This document shows positions 9,185-17,901 of a DNA stretch of 64,000 nucleotides, one piece after another. The DNA comes from Virgibacillus sp. NKC19-16. Its GTDB lineage: Bacteria; Bacillota; Bacilli; Bacillales; Amphibacillaceae. Position numbers and translations under genes: made by a program. Positions within the stretch are counted from its first letter, which is position 1. The number at the start of each line of letters is the position of its first letter. The notes beneath the pieces were generated by a model, which was not told where the DNA came from, did not search any database, and was given only the letters and a program-made list of their open reading frames with translations. The stretch is taken from contig NZ_CP074373.1 in the NCBI RefSeq assembly GCF_021560035.1, positions 2,786,001 through 2,850,000 on the forward strand, given 5' to 3'.

Positions 9185-10585
9185 TTAATTTGGTTGGAGA
9201 CCTACAAGAGGCCAGTAAAAAAAACCTAATAATAAAATAACTGGTACAATTATTAAAAATAATACTGTCCCAACAATAGATAGATCTGCTTTCGTGTATT
9301 CTCCCATTGCAAAAGTCATTAAATTCGATGGACTTTGAGAAGGCAAAAAATATCCTATTGAACAGCTAATAATCACAATCTGAGCAAGCCAGATTGAATT
9401 TAAAGACAGTGCATCCGCTAGACTGATAGTGATTGGTAGAAATACCGCTGTAATTCCCAACATATTTGCAAAACCAAGACGAAACAGAGAGACAATCAAA
9501 ATCATAATTATGGCAGTGATCAAAGGGCGCCCCGGTGGGATGTAGTTGATAAGTCCCTGGGCAATCCAGTCTGCTGTGCCATTTGATTGCATCGCATCAG
9601 CAAGAGCGTATGCTGCCCCGAACAAAATGATGATATCCCAATTTATAGATATGCTTGCATGTTTCCAGTTTTGTATCCCAATCACCGGTAAGCATGTCAA
9701 TAAAGCCGCTATCATGGCTGTGGTAGCCACAGAATACCCGTGAATTGGCTCAGTAATCCAAGCACCCAGCATAAGGATACTCAACAAGAATAATTTTCTC
9801 TCCTCAAGTGATATTGAACCCATTTCCTCTAATTTTTTTTGAATGTAAACTCTGCCTTCAATCCAATCGCCTTTTTTCATTGGATATTTCCACATCAAGA
9901 TGATACATAGCATAGTCAACATAATCAGGGCAATTGGTCCATGAACAATAAGCCAATGTAAATAACTCCAAGAAAATCCCGTAGTTAACTGAATCATAGA
10001 GGCAGCGTAAACTGATGAACTTGACCCGGTAATAACGGCAAATGACATAAATGCAGAGGTGAAAGTAACTGCCAGTAATACACTCTTTGCATAAGAAGAG
10101 CCTTCGCCATTATTTTTAACTACCTCTATTAAACCAGTGCAGACTGGAAGTATAATAGCAATCCTCCCCGCACCGGTAGGAATTAGAAAACCTAAGACTG
10201 TCAAAGATACTATAACAACACCGATACTTGCCGATGCGTTACCTTTAACCAATGAAAAAATTTCGAGAGCTATTCTTCTTCCAAGCCCTGTTTTCTCAAA
10301 TCCTGCTGCAATAATAAAGGTCGATACAAGTAACCAAACAAAAGGTTGTGCATACCCTTGCAACCCATTCTCAAATGGGAAAATACCCACAATTTCAAGA
10401 TATAGCAGGATACCGAGAGACACGACAGGTTGTGGCCAAGTCCCTAACGCCCATCCGCTCAATGCAAAAATAAGGACTATAAACATCAATGCTTGATCTA
10501 CCGGAATTAGAAAGACGAGAAACCAACTCAAAACATTCGCGGTGTAAAATATAAGTTTGTTGCTTTGTATACCTAAATTTCGCAT
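9185..10585 (-). CDS. SLC13/DASS family anion (dicarboxylate) permease
   Basis: A 466-residue integral membrane protein with about 12 hydrophobic segments. It shows the two helix-hairpin/unwound signatures of DASS carriers: VITGSSSSVYAASM in the first half and FLPSQSPSNLMTFAMG in the second. It also has LIPTGAGRIAIILPVCTGLIE. DASS carriers import di- or tricarboxylates, usually with sodium. The gene lies between a CoA-transferase and a gamma-CA-like gene in the same operon. The ribosome binding site is weak and the upstream stop is four bases away, suggesting translational coupling. Confidence 0.88.
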   Translation of the reverse strand: MRNLGIQSNKLIFYTANVLSWFLVFLIPVDQALMFIVLIFALSGWALGTWPQPVVSLGILLYLEIVGIFPFENGLQGYAQPFVWLLVSTFIIAAGFEKTGLGRRIALEIFSLVKGNASASIGVVIVSLTVLGFLIPTGAGRIAIILPVCTGLIEVVKNNGEGSSYAKSVLLAVTFTSAFMSFAVITGSSSSVYAASMIQLTTGFSWSYLHWLIVHGPIALIMLTMLCIILMWKYPMKKGDWIEGRVYIQKKLEEMGSISLEERKLFLLSILMLGAWITEPIHGYSVATTAMIAALLTCLPVIGIQNWKHASISINWDIIILFGAAYALADAMQSNGTADWIAQGLINYIPPGRPLITAIIMILIVSLFRLGFANMLGITAVFLPITISLADALSLNSIWLAQIVIISCSIGYFLPSQSPSNLMTFAMGEYTKADLSIVGTVLFLIIVPVILLLGFFYWPLVGLQPN

Positions 10586-10589
10586 GGTT

Positions 10590-11114
10590 TTATTGCTTAA
10601 GTAGTTCTAAGTTCTGATGATATACCTTACTTTTTTTTACGTAGCTTTCTGCGCCTTGTTTTAACCTCTCAGATTGCTTATCCGATAATTGTTTTAGTTG
10701 CTTAGCTGGAACTCCCGCAGCAAGCGTCCCCTCTTCGATAACCATCCCCTCAGTGATTATAGCCCCCGCAGCAACAAGCGAACCTCTTTTTACTATTGCC
10801 CCATTTAAGACGGTTGCTCCCATCCCAATTAAGGCACCATCTTCAATCGTGCATCCATGAATAATAGCATTATGTCCAATAACTACATCTTCTCCTATAC
10901 GAACAGGAAATCCCGGGTCCACGTGAATGACGGCTCCATCTTGCACATTTGATCGCTTTCCTATTTTAATTGAAGTATTATCACCTCGTATGACAGCATT
11001 AAACCATACTGATGCTTCCTCTTCGATTTCAACATTACCTATGATGTGAGCTCCTGGTGCAACATAAGCATTCTTATGGACAATTGGATCTTTCTCCTGT
11101 AATCGGTATTGCAT
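10590..11114 (-). CDS. gamma-class carbonic anhydrase-like left-handed beta-helix protein
   Basis: A 174-residue hexapeptide-repeat protein of the YtoA/PaaY/CaiE group. The repeats run from about residue 10 to 140 and keep the metal-type histidines in GAVIHVDPG and VIGHNAIIHGC. In catabolic operons, PaaY and CaiE members are thought to be thioesterases or cofactor-maintenance proteins rather than carbonic anhydrases. With a CaiB-type transferase in the same operon the CaiE analogy is attractive but unproven. The start codon directly follows the gntR stop, and its GGAGGGGG site lies inside gntR. Confidence 0.87.
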   Translation of the reverse strand: MQYRLQEKDPIVHKNAYVAPGAHIIGNVEIEEEASVWFNAVIRGDNTSIKIGKRSNVQDGAVIHVDPGFPVRIGEDVVIGHNAIIHGCTIEDGALIGMGATVLNGAIVKRGSLVAAGAIITEGMVIEEGTLAAGVPAKQLKQLSDKQSERLKQGAESYVKKSKVYHQNLELLKQ

Positions 11115-11810
11115 TCATTTTTCCCCCTCCATATTTGGTAATTTCCTTAAATTTGTAACTGCAGATTCCCATGCGTTATATATGTGTACTTCAGCAGCTT
11201 CCTGTGCCTTAATAGGATTTTTCTCAATAATTTCATGTATAATTCTCTCATGTTCGCGCAACACTTCTAATTTTCTATCATCATTTATCCAAGATGTAGC
11301 CCGTATTAAGGCTATAGGACTAGCAAGTGTTTTTCTCATTTTATTAAGGACTTCGTTCCCGGCCAACTGGAAAATATAATCATGAAATTCATTATTAATA
11401 CTAATTATCTGCTGGTCCTCTTTATTCTCAGCTAGAACTTTGGTCATTTCACTTAGCATTTCCTTTAAATCCTCTTCATTTTTTTTTACTACCACACGGG
11501 CTGCTAATTTAGCACCAAGGCCCTCAAGTACTGCCCTCGTCTGATAATAATCTTGAATATCCTTTTCAGTTAACTCTCTAACAAATACACCACGATGTGG
11601 CTTAGATACTAAGAGTCCCTCTTCTTGAAGTCTAACAAGCGCATCTCGTATAGGGGTTCTGCTAACTTCAAGTTGTTCACTAAGTTCTTTTTCTAATAAA
11701 TGCTGTCCAGGTTTGTATTCCCCAGACATAATATCTGCCTTAATTCTTTCGTAAGCAGCTCCAGTAATTGTTTTCGTGTTTAAACTCATTTGTACTACCC
11801 CACAGTTCAT
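11115..11810 (-). CDS. GntR family transcriptional regulator, FadR/FCD type
   Basis: A 231-residue regulator. It has an N-terminal winged helix (AYERIKADIMSGEYKPGQHLLEKELSEQLEVSRTPIRDALVRL in full, residues about 19-61) and a C-terminal all-helical FCD domain with EFHDYIFQLAGNEVL and HERIIHEIIEKN, which form the metal/ligand site. FCD regulators usually sense organic acids and repress their own operon. It is the first gene before the CA-like, SLC13 and CoA-transferase genes. Two starts are possible: ATG 11810 (AGGA site, eight bases) and ATG 11789 (GGGG site). A TGTAT-N4-ATACA repeat lies about 32 bp upstream. Confidence 0.9.
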   Translation of the reverse strand: MNCGVVQMSLNTKTITGAAYERIKADIMSGEYKPGQHLLEKELSEQLEVSRTPIRDALVRLQEEGLLVSKPHRGVFVRELTEKDIQDYYQTRAVLEGLGAKLAARVVVKKNEEDLKEMLSEMTKVLAENKEDQQIISINNEFHDYIFQLAGNEVLNKMRKTLASPIALIRATSWINDDRKLEVLREHERIIHEIIEKNPIKAQEAAEVHIYNAWESAVTNLRKLPNMEGEK

Positions 11811-11841
11811 TATTATATTCCTATTCTACAATAAACACCTC

Positions 11842-11855
11842 TGTATTATTATACA
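11842..11855. promoter_or_regulatory. inverted repeat upstream of gntR, possible autoregulatory operator
   Basis: TGTATTATTATACA, a TGTAT-TATT-ATACA dyad 32 bp before the gntR start. It resembles but is not identical to the TGTATACA core seen at 7.88 and 17.69 kb. Confidence 0.35.
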
Positions 11856-11898
11856 TTAGCTTCCTACGCAATAGAAACGTTTACTTGAGTCAGCTAAA

Positions 11899-13416
11899 TT
11901 AAGCCGTATTACTTTCTCTCCTAAATAAACCCATAACAAATTTAACTAAGGGGATTCCAATAATGAATAAAACAGCAATCACAAATATGAGTGATACCGG
12001 CCGTTCCAAAAAGATCATGAAACTTCCACCTGAGGTTATTAATGTTTGGCGTAGTGCGTTCTCTGCCATTGGACCGAGCACAAGCGCAAGAACAACTGCA
12101 GCGGGTGAAAAATCATATAACTTCATAAACAATCCGATTACACCAAATGCTAACATAATCCATGTTTCAACTATACTCCCATTAAGACTAAAAGTTCCTA
12201 TTGTACATAGAATCATAATTACAGGCACAAGTAGTTTATATGGTACCTGCATAATTTTAATAAAAAATGGGATCGCAAAAATATTAACAACAATAAGTAT
12301 TATGTTACCTAAATACATACTGGTGATAAGGCCCCAAGCAAATTCCGGTTCTTGCGACATCATCAAAGGTCCTGGCTGTAACCCCCACATTAAAAATGCT
12401 CCTAATAGCACGGCAGTTGCACCTGAACCAGGAATACCCAGTGTAAGTAGTGGTATCATAGCCCCGGATGATGCTGCATTATTTGCGGCTTCAGGAGCTA
12501 CAAGACCAGGCATAAATCCTTTTCCGAATTTTTTTGGTGTCTTAGATACCTTTTTCTCTAACGAGTAAGACATCAGTGAGGCAACAGTTGCTCCTGCGCC
12601 CGGAAGAACACCTATAAAAAATCCAAGAAATGAACCTCTGGCAAAAGTACCCTTACTTTCAGACCACTCTTTTTTGCTTGGCCAAAAACTATCTTTCTTT
12701 TTAAAAGAGATCATTTCTTTGTTTTCTTCTTTATGGAGTCCTTGGTATATGGAATGAAAAAGTTCTCCAATACCAAATAATCCAATAGCTACTGGGAGAA
12801 AATAAATACCATTAATCAGCTCAGGCGAACCAAAAGTATAACGTTGGGTACCGGAAATCACATCTACTCCTACAAGTGATATCGCAAGACCAAGCAAAGC
12901 CGAGATAGCTCCATTCACTTTATTGTCGCCCATGACAACAATTAATGCTAAAAGCCCTATAGCTATCAGTAAAAAGAATTCCGGGGGGCCAAAAGTACTT
13001 GCAATTTGGGAAAAATAAGGAGCAAAGCCGGAAATTAATAGAACACCTACAGTTCCCCCAATAAAAGAAGCGACAGCCTGCATTACAAGAGCTGGGCCCA
13101 CTCGTCCATTTCTAGCTAAAGGGTAGCCATCAAATGTACTTGCAACCGTGGCCGATTCTCCTGGTGTATTAATTAAAATAGATGTTATTGTCCCACCATA
13201 CATCGAACCATAATAAATACCTGCTAACATAATAACTGCTGTTACTGGATCCATTGAAAAGGTTAAAGATAAGAGAATCGCTATCCCAGCTGTGGGTCCA
13301 AAGCCAGGAATGAGTCCAACTACCATACCTACAAATGCGCCAATAATTAAAAAGAGTATGTTAATTGGAGTTACAGCAACAGATAGACCCATCATAATAT
13401 TTTCTAATATATCCAC
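11899..13416 (-). CDS. tctA: tripartite tricarboxylate transporter large permease TctA
   Basis: A 505-residue membrane protein with about 12 transmembrane segments and the TctA glycine-rich signatures VGLIPGFGPTAGIAILL (near residue 33), NTPGESATVASTFDGYP, GVLPGAGATVASLMSYSLEKK and LGIPGSGATAVLLGAF. Full family length. It forms the channel subunit for substrate delivered by TctC, powered by the ion gradient. Start is GTG 13416 with AGGAGG at six bases. It ends a tctC-tctB-tctA operon. TctC-type systems carry citrate, tartrate, itaconate-like or aromatic acids. Confidence 0.95.
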   Translation of the reverse strand: MDILENIMMGLSVAVTPINILFLIIGAFVGMVVGLIPGFGPTAGIAILLSLTFSMDPVTAVIMLAGIYYGSMYGGTITSILINTPGESATVASTFDGYPLARNGRVGPALVMQAVASFIGGTVGVLLISGFAPYFSQIASTFGPPEFFLLIAIGLLALIVVMGDNKVNGAISALLGLAISLVGVDVISGTQRYTFGSPELINGIYFLPVAIGLFGIGELFHSIYQGLHKEENKEMISFKKKDSFWPSKKEWSESKGTFARGSFLGFFIGVLPGAGATVASLMSYSLEKKVSKTPKKFGKGFMPGLVAPEAANNAASSGAMIPLLTLGIPGSGATAVLLGAFLMWGLQPGPLMMSQEPEFAWGLITSMYLGNIILIVVNIFAIPFFIKIMQVPYKLLVPVIMILCTIGTFSLNGSIVETWIMLAFGVIGLFMKLYDFSPAAVVLALVLGPMAENALRQTLITSGGSFMIFLERPVSLIFVIAVLFIIGIPLVKFVMGLFRRESNTA

Positions 13417-13434
13417 ACTTTTACCTCCTATCTT

Positions 13435-13881
13435 TTAAAATCCAAATATATTTTGTGGGAATCCTGCATTCAACCAGACATCCAATAGTAAATAAGTGCC
13501 TAGTGGGACAGTAACTGAAATGATTGTGTTTAGTATGAGTCTTTGGCGATTCAACACAAACAAAATCCCGAATACATACAAAACCATAGCGACCACTGCC
13601 CCAAGTATGTTTAATGTTGCTATAAAGAAAAAGGTTAGTCCTATAACTAGCAACAATTTATAAAGATGAATAGGTTTACTGAAAAAATTTTCTTCTCTTA
13701 GTACCTGTTTTAAATCCTTAGCAAACGCAATTCCTGTACAAATAATTAATAAAATCCCAATCCATAAGGGAAAGAACCCAGGTCCAACTTGTCCTGAACT
13801 ATTTGTATAATCGTATTCTGTTCCCTTTATTGTAAAATATATGGAAAAGATTAATAATAAACCTGAAAATACAGCTCTCAT
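13435..13881 (-). CDS. tctB: tripartite tricarboxylate transporter small subunit TctB
   Basis: A 148-residue protein with four predicted membrane helices and the TctB pattern VGPGFFPLWIGILL near residue 32. It pairs with TctA. The start ATG has AGGAGGG, which lies next to a stem-loop in the tctC-tctB gap. Confidence 0.92.
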   Translation of the reverse strand: MRAVFSGLLLIFSIYFTIKGTEYDYTNSSGQVGPGFFPLWIGILLIICTGIAFAKDLKQVLREENFFSKPIHLYKLLLVIGLTFFFIATLNILGAVVAMVLYVFGILFVLNRQRLILNTIISVTVPLGTYLLLDVWLNAGFPQNIFGF

Positions 13882-13893
13882 TTCAACCCTCCT

Positions 13894-13929
13894 AAATGAT
13901 ACTTAAAATTAGAGGGGACTGTATCATTT
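13894..13929 (-). other. stem-loop between tctC and tctB
   Basis: A perfect 9-bp inverted repeat (AAATGATAC / GTATCATTT) immediately upstream of the tctB ribosome binding site. An 8-bp repeat (AGGGGACT at 13913-13920 / AGTCCCCT at 13968-13975) overlaps it, so the two could be mutually exclusive. Such hairpins commonly raise receptor output over permease output by partial termination or mRNA protection. Confidence 0.45.
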
Positions 13930-13992
13930 TTCAAAGAGGCTATCTTATCATTGATGTATTATATGAAAGTCCCCTATAACTACATTGGTTTA

Positions 13993-14985
13993 TTAGTCAT
14001 CTAATGCCCCGAGATCTTCAAGAATGTTATTAAAAGTTGTTGTTGTTTCATCAAGGTATTCTGTAAAATCGTCGCCATATAAAATTTGTTCAGTCAGGTA
14101 ATTATTTTGAATATACTCCGCCCATTCATCTGTTTCCGCTACTTCTTTCATTGTATCAATCCACCACTGCCGAACCTCCTCATCCACATCAGCTGGGAGG
14201 ATTACCCCTCGAGGCATAGAAATATTTACATCGAACCCTTGATCAATGAACGTTGGAATATCTGGATAGTCAGGAAGTTGTTCTTCCCCACTAAAAGCAA
14301 GTGCACGCATATCACCGGACTCCAACTGACCAATCACACCACTAGGATTAGCTACCATTGCATCAAGGCTGTCTGAAAGAAGAGCAGATTGTAATTGACC
14401 CTCTGCATTAAAGGATACATATTCCAAATCAAGTCCAGCTTCTTCTCCAAATGTTTCCACAATCATACGATCTACATTGGCTACTCCAATGCCCCCAACA
14501 TTCATTGTTTTTTCTTCCGCAGCTGCAATAAAATCCTCTAATGTTTCATATTCAGATTCTCCAGGTACAAGAAAAAACATATCATCTGTTGCCATCAAAG
14601 CTATGTGAGTGAAATCTTCATAATCCCAACCTGGATCGGATTGAAGCGGCGTTGTTATAAAACTTCCACTTGTGGTAGAAATATGATATGGGTTACCAGC
14701 GTTTTGAGATAAATGCCCCCATCCGACTGCTCCACTCCCGCCTTCACGATTCTCAGGAACAAGTTCTCCAGGATACAAATCGTATTCTTCCATAATTTTA
14801 ATCATCTCTCTTGCCATAACATCATTACCCCCGCCGGGGCCAAAGGCGATGGTCCAATCCATGTCTTCCGTCGGATAATCTGCTTCAGCTGCTGCTCCAT
14901 CTCCAGATGCATCTTCATTTGAGCAGCCAGAAATAATTAAACTAAAACCCAGTATAGCTACCAGCAAAAATAAAAGTTTTTTCAT
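13993..14985 (-). CDS. tctC: tripartite tricarboxylate transporter substrate-binding lipoprotein TctC
   Basis: A 330-residue extracytoplasmic binding protein. The lipobox LIISGC gives a mature N-terminal Cys21. It is followed by DMDWTIAFGPGGGNDVMAREMIKI, equivalent to the usual PGGxxDxxAR substrate loop of the Bug/TctC family. It captures a carboxylate for TctAB. First gene of the tctCBA operon with a strong GAGGAGG site. A cre-like element lies about 20 bp upstream of the start codon. Confidence 0.94.
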   Translation of the reverse strand: MKKLLFLLVAILGFSLIISGCSNEDASGDGAAAEADYPTEDMDWTIAFGPGGGNDVMAREMIKIMEEYDLYPGELVPENREGGSGAVGWGHLSQNAGNPYHISTTSGSFITTPLQSDPGWDYEDFTHIALMATDDMFFLVPGESEYETLEDFIAAAEEKTMNVGGIGVANVDRMIVETFGEEAGLDLEYVSFNAEGQLQSALLSDSLDAMVANPSGVIGQLESGDMRALAFSGEEQLPDYPDIPTFIDQGFDVNISMPRGVILPADVDEEVRQWWIDTMKEVAETDEWAEYIQNNYLTEQILYGDDFTEYLDETTTTFNNILEDLGALDD

Positions 14986-15002
14986 TTTTCTCCTCCTCTT
15001 TA

Positions 15003-15016
15003 ATAAAGCGCTTACA
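15003..15016 (+). promoter_or_regulatory. candidate cre site at tctC
   Basis: ATAAAGCGCTTACA, 12 of 14 matches to the cre consensus, between the thioesterase gene and the tctC start. Confidence 0.4.
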
Positions 15017-15234
15017 AATATGAGTCATTTTTGGTTCAGCTGCATATCACAAGTGGCATATCAATCTTTTTGTACGACAAATAGACACAAAATATCCCTG
15101 TCTGATTAGTTTATTGTTTATATTCTGAAATTTATATTTAAAAAGTTCTTAATATAAACCTAAACTAAGACTATTCCAGTAAAAATTTACCTTTTTGTAG
15201 AAATCCCGTAAATTAAATAATCCTTCTATTCTTT

Positions 15235-15654
15235 CTATTTTGCTTTAACCCACGTTGAAGTAGCCGTTGCGGCTAACTTGCCATTTTCATTATATAACTC
15301 TGAACTCAAGGCAATAATCTTGCTTCCTTTTTTTATAAAACTTGATTCACAACGAATCATACCTTCCATAACTGGGCGCAAAAACTGAGTCTTCATTTCA
15401 AGGGTAACTGCGGTTCCGAGAAATTTTTCACAAAGATGTCCCATCGAAACGTCTAAAACAAAGGCAATCATCCCTCCATGAAGAGAACCCTGCGGATTAA
15501 ACATAAAGTTCTTGCTTTCAAAATTAATGACACAGCTTTCCTCCTCATAGGAGAAGGAAAGGCCAAATAATTTTGCAAGGAAAAAATTCTCAAATTCTAG
15601 TTTTTCATTTTCTAATGCATGATAAAAACTTTCTTTCGCCTGTAATTTGTCCAT
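15235..15654 (-). CDS. PaaI-type hotdog-fold thioesterase
   Basis: A 139-residue hotdog protein with the PaaI-like active-site stretch GSLHGGMIAFVLDVSMG (about residues 57-73), including the HGG and the catalytic-type acid in VLD. It hydrolyses acyl-CoA thioesters, releasing stalled CoA intermediates. It is encoded 11 bp after the crotonase gene and two genes after a CoA-transferase, so it is the third gene of a CoA-pathway operon. Confidence 0.87.
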   Translation of the reverse strand: MDKLQAKESFYHALENEKLEFENFFLAKLFGLSFSYEEESCVINFESKNFMFNPQGSLHGGMIAFVLDVSMGHLCEKFLGTAVTLEMKTQFLRPVMEGMIRCESSFIKKGSKIIALSSELYNENGKLAATATSTWVKAK

Positions 15655-15665
15655 CTAGTCCTCTC

Positions 15666-16451
15666 CTATGAATACTGAAAATTAGGTTTTCTTTTTTCAA
15701 GGAATGCTTGTACTCCTTCTTTATAGTCTTCAGTGTCAAATGAACTCGTGCGAAGATGTTCTGTATAATCATCATCTTCTGTTTGTCCTGAATTGATGAG
15801 GCCTATTATTTCTTTCATACTTCGAACAGTAAATTGTGCCTTCTTACAAATTGATTCTGCAAATTTGTATGTTTCTTCAGTAATTTCCTCAGGATTAAAT
15901 ACTTGATCTACCAATCCAATTCTACTCGCATGATTAACATCAATGTGACGGCCTGATAATAATATATATTTCGCTTGAGATGGACCTACTAAGTCCACAA
16001 GTTGTTTCGTGGCTGTCAAACTATATACAAGACCGAGATTGGCTGGGGTAATTCCAAACTTCCCATTCGTGTCTGCAAACCTTAGATCACAAGCGAGAGC
16101 AATTTCACATCCGCCTCCAATACACCAGCTTTGAACCATGGCAATACTTGGCTTTTTCATATTTGCTAAAGCACGCTCTGCTTTATGCGTAGCATCATTA
16201 TAAATTTTAGCTCCACCGGAGTCAGCACGAAGTGTTTTAAACTCGCTTATATCCGCTCCAGCTGCAAAAGAAGTATGATCAGCCCCACGCAAAATTAGTA
16301 TTTTAATATTTTTATCGTTATCAACTTCTTCTATTAAAGAGGGAATTTCCTTCCACATCCCGTGCGTCAATGCATTACGTTTTTCCGGACGATTAAGAAT
16401 GATTGTAGCTATTTCACCTTTTTTTTCAAGTAATATGTCCTTCTTAGCCAT
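15666..16451 (-). CDS. enoyl-CoA hydratase/isomerase (crotonase) family protein
   Basis: About 261 residues. Crotonase landmarks: ILNRPEKRNALTHGMW, the oxyanion-hole loop FAAGADISEFK, and SWCIGGGCEIALACDLRFA, which keeps the first Glu. The second catalytic acid region reads GITPANLGLVYSLTATKQL, so the Glu normally found in P-E-x-x-L-G is Ala here. That argues against classical hydratase chemistry and for an isomerase, lyase or hydrolase. A longer upstream frame exists, but ATG 16451 has GAGGAGGG at good spacing and overlaps the CoA-transferase stop by eight bases, indicating coupling. Confidence 0.88.
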   Translation of the reverse strand: MAKKDILLEKKGEIATIILNRPEKRNALTHGMWKEIPSLIEEVDNDKNIKILILRGADHTSFAAGADISEFKTLRADSGGAKIYNDATHKAERALANMKKPSIAMVQSWCIGGGCEIALACDLRFADTNGKFGITPANLGLVYSLTATKQLVDLVGPSQAKYILLSGRHIDVNHASRIGLVDQVFNPEEITEETYKFAESICKKAQFTVRSMKEIIGLINSGQTEDDDYTEHLRTSSFDTEDYKEGVQAFLEKRKPNFQYS

Positions 16452-17667
16452 GAGCGCCCTCCTCTGATTCCTCATATTTATTGTAAACAATTTCATTTTC
16501 ATATAGCTTATTAATTTCTTCATCTGAATAACCAGCTTCTTTTAGTTTTTCAGTAGTATTTTGGCCTAGCCAAGGAGCAGCTGATCGAATTTTTAACGGC
16601 GTTTTTGAAAATTTTACTGGAACGCCAATTGTTTTGATTGTGCCTAATTTCGGGTGTTCCATTTCAACAATCATTTCTCTCTCTTTAACATGTGGGTCAT
16701 TTAATGTCTGATCGTACGTATAGACAGGACCCGCTGGAATTCCCGCATCGTCAAGTTTATCAACCCAGTATTCCATTGTTTCCTTTATAAAGATGGCTTC
16801 AATTTCTTTCTCAAGCTCATCGATATTATCCATACGATCCATTAATGATTTAAAACGCTGATCTTGAATCCATTCAGGTTTATTAATAACTTTATTACAA
16901 AATAGCTCCCATAACTTTTGGTTACCAGCCCCAACGGTAACATAACCGTCTTTTGCTTCATAAGATTGGTACGGCGTGGATCGCCGATGTCTTGTTCCTG
17001 TTGCTTTTGCCACTTCTCCCGAACCGAAATACCCAGCAGACTCCCAAACTGTCCACGCAAGTCCGGCATCCACAAGAGATGTATCAAGATATTGCCCTTC
17101 ACCAGTTTTTAATCTATGAACATAAGCACCTAAAATACTGTAAATGGCCGCAGATCCAGCTGCAATATCGTTAATAGCAATACCAACTTTAGCTGGCTTA
17201 CCATCTGGCTCTCCTGTCATCCTCATGAATCCAGTGATCCCTTGTGCAATTATGTCAAAACCACCTTTTTTACTATAAGGACCGTACTGACCAAAGCCTG
17301 AGATCGAACAATAGATAATAGAAGAGTTAATTTTTTCAATTGTTTCATAATCAATTCCTAACTTTTTCACTACTCCTGGTCTGAAATTTTCAATAATAAC
17401 ATCAGCTTCTGCTGCAAGTTTATGAAAAATCTCTACCCCTTTCTCTGATTTTAGATCTAATGCTAAACTCTGTTTGTTTCGGTTAGGCATAGCAAAACTA
17501 TAACCTTCTTCATTAATAAACGGTCCTAATCTTCTTGAATCATCCCCTCCTGGAAATCGCTCAATTTTTGTCACATCCGCTCCCATATCTGAAAGAACCA
17601 TAGTGCAATAAGGCCCTGCCAAATATTGTGTTAAATCAAGTATTTTCACACCGTCTAATGGAAGCAT
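16444..17667 (-). CDS. CaiB/BaiF (class III) CoA-transferase, second copy
   Basis: A 407-residue paralogue of the transferase at 7.9 kb. It has KILDLTQYLAGPYCTMVLSDMGADVTKIE, NRNKQSLALDL, VIIENFRPGVVKKLG, SGFGQYGPYSKKGGFDIIAQG, and DTSLVDAGLAWT with the catalytic Asp. It leads the operon CoA-transferase, crotonase, thioesterase, a self-contained activate-modify-release set for a carboxylic acid. The promoter region carries the operator-like motif at 17693-17713, overlapping the likely -10 region. Confidence 0.93.
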   Translation of the reverse strand: MLPLDGVKILDLTQYLAGPYCTMVLSDMGADVTKIERFPGGDDSRRLGPFINEEGYSFAMPNRNKQSLALDLKSEKGVEIFHKLAAEADVIIENFRPGVVKKLGIDYETIEKINSSIIYCSISGFGQYGPYSKKGGFDIIAQGITGFMRMTGEPDGKPAKVGIAINDIAAGSAAIYSILGAYVHRLKTGEGQYLDTSLVDAGLAWTVWESAGYFGSGEVAKATGTRHRRSTPYQSYEAKDGYVTVGAGNQKLWELFCNKVINKPEWIQDQRFKSLMDRMDNIDELEKEIEAIFIKETMEYWVDKLDDAGIPAGPVYTYDQTLNDPHVKEREMIVEMEHPKLGTIKTIGVPVKFSKTPLKIRSAAPWLGQNTTEKLKEAGYSDEEINKLYENEIVYNKYEESEEGAHG

Positions 17668-17692
17668 TTAATCACTCCTTTGTTTTTAATTT

Positions 17693-17713
17693 TGTATACA
17701 ATATATAATATAC
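17693..17713. promoter_or_regulatory. operator-like A/T motif with TGTATACA core, copy 2
   Basis: Identical over 21 bases, inverse orientation, to 7871-7891. Here it sits 26 bp upstream of the CoA-transferase start, with the palindrome TTGTATACAA at 17692-17701. Confidence 0.55.
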
Positions 17714-17858
17714 ATTCCAGAGTTGTTTATGTCAACAAAATTCTAAAAATTAATTTAAAGTGATAATTTAAAAATAAATGTCTTATCCATATTCGCTTAA
17801 ATAAATTAATCAAGCCAAGTCTAGAAACAACAATTTATTCCCCTCCTTTACATAAAAA

Positions 17859-17901
17859 TGCTAGCGACCAATGAGGGAAATTACCTCATTGGTCGCTAGC
17901 A
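17859..17901 (-). terminator. 18-bp perfect hairpin followed by T5 on the minus strand
   Basis: The arms 17859-17876 and 17884-17901 are perfectly complementary over 18 bp with a 7-base loop. The minus strand continues ATTTTTATG. It is a strong intrinsic terminator, though it lies about 300 bp after the permease gene it would serve. It directly follows a decayed coding remnant. Confidence 0.75.

Noticed and set aside
11869-11884. cre-like sequence between gntR and tctA
   Set aside because: Only 12 of 14 matches and lying after the tctA stop and upstream of gntR, where the GntR-type dyad is the better candidate.
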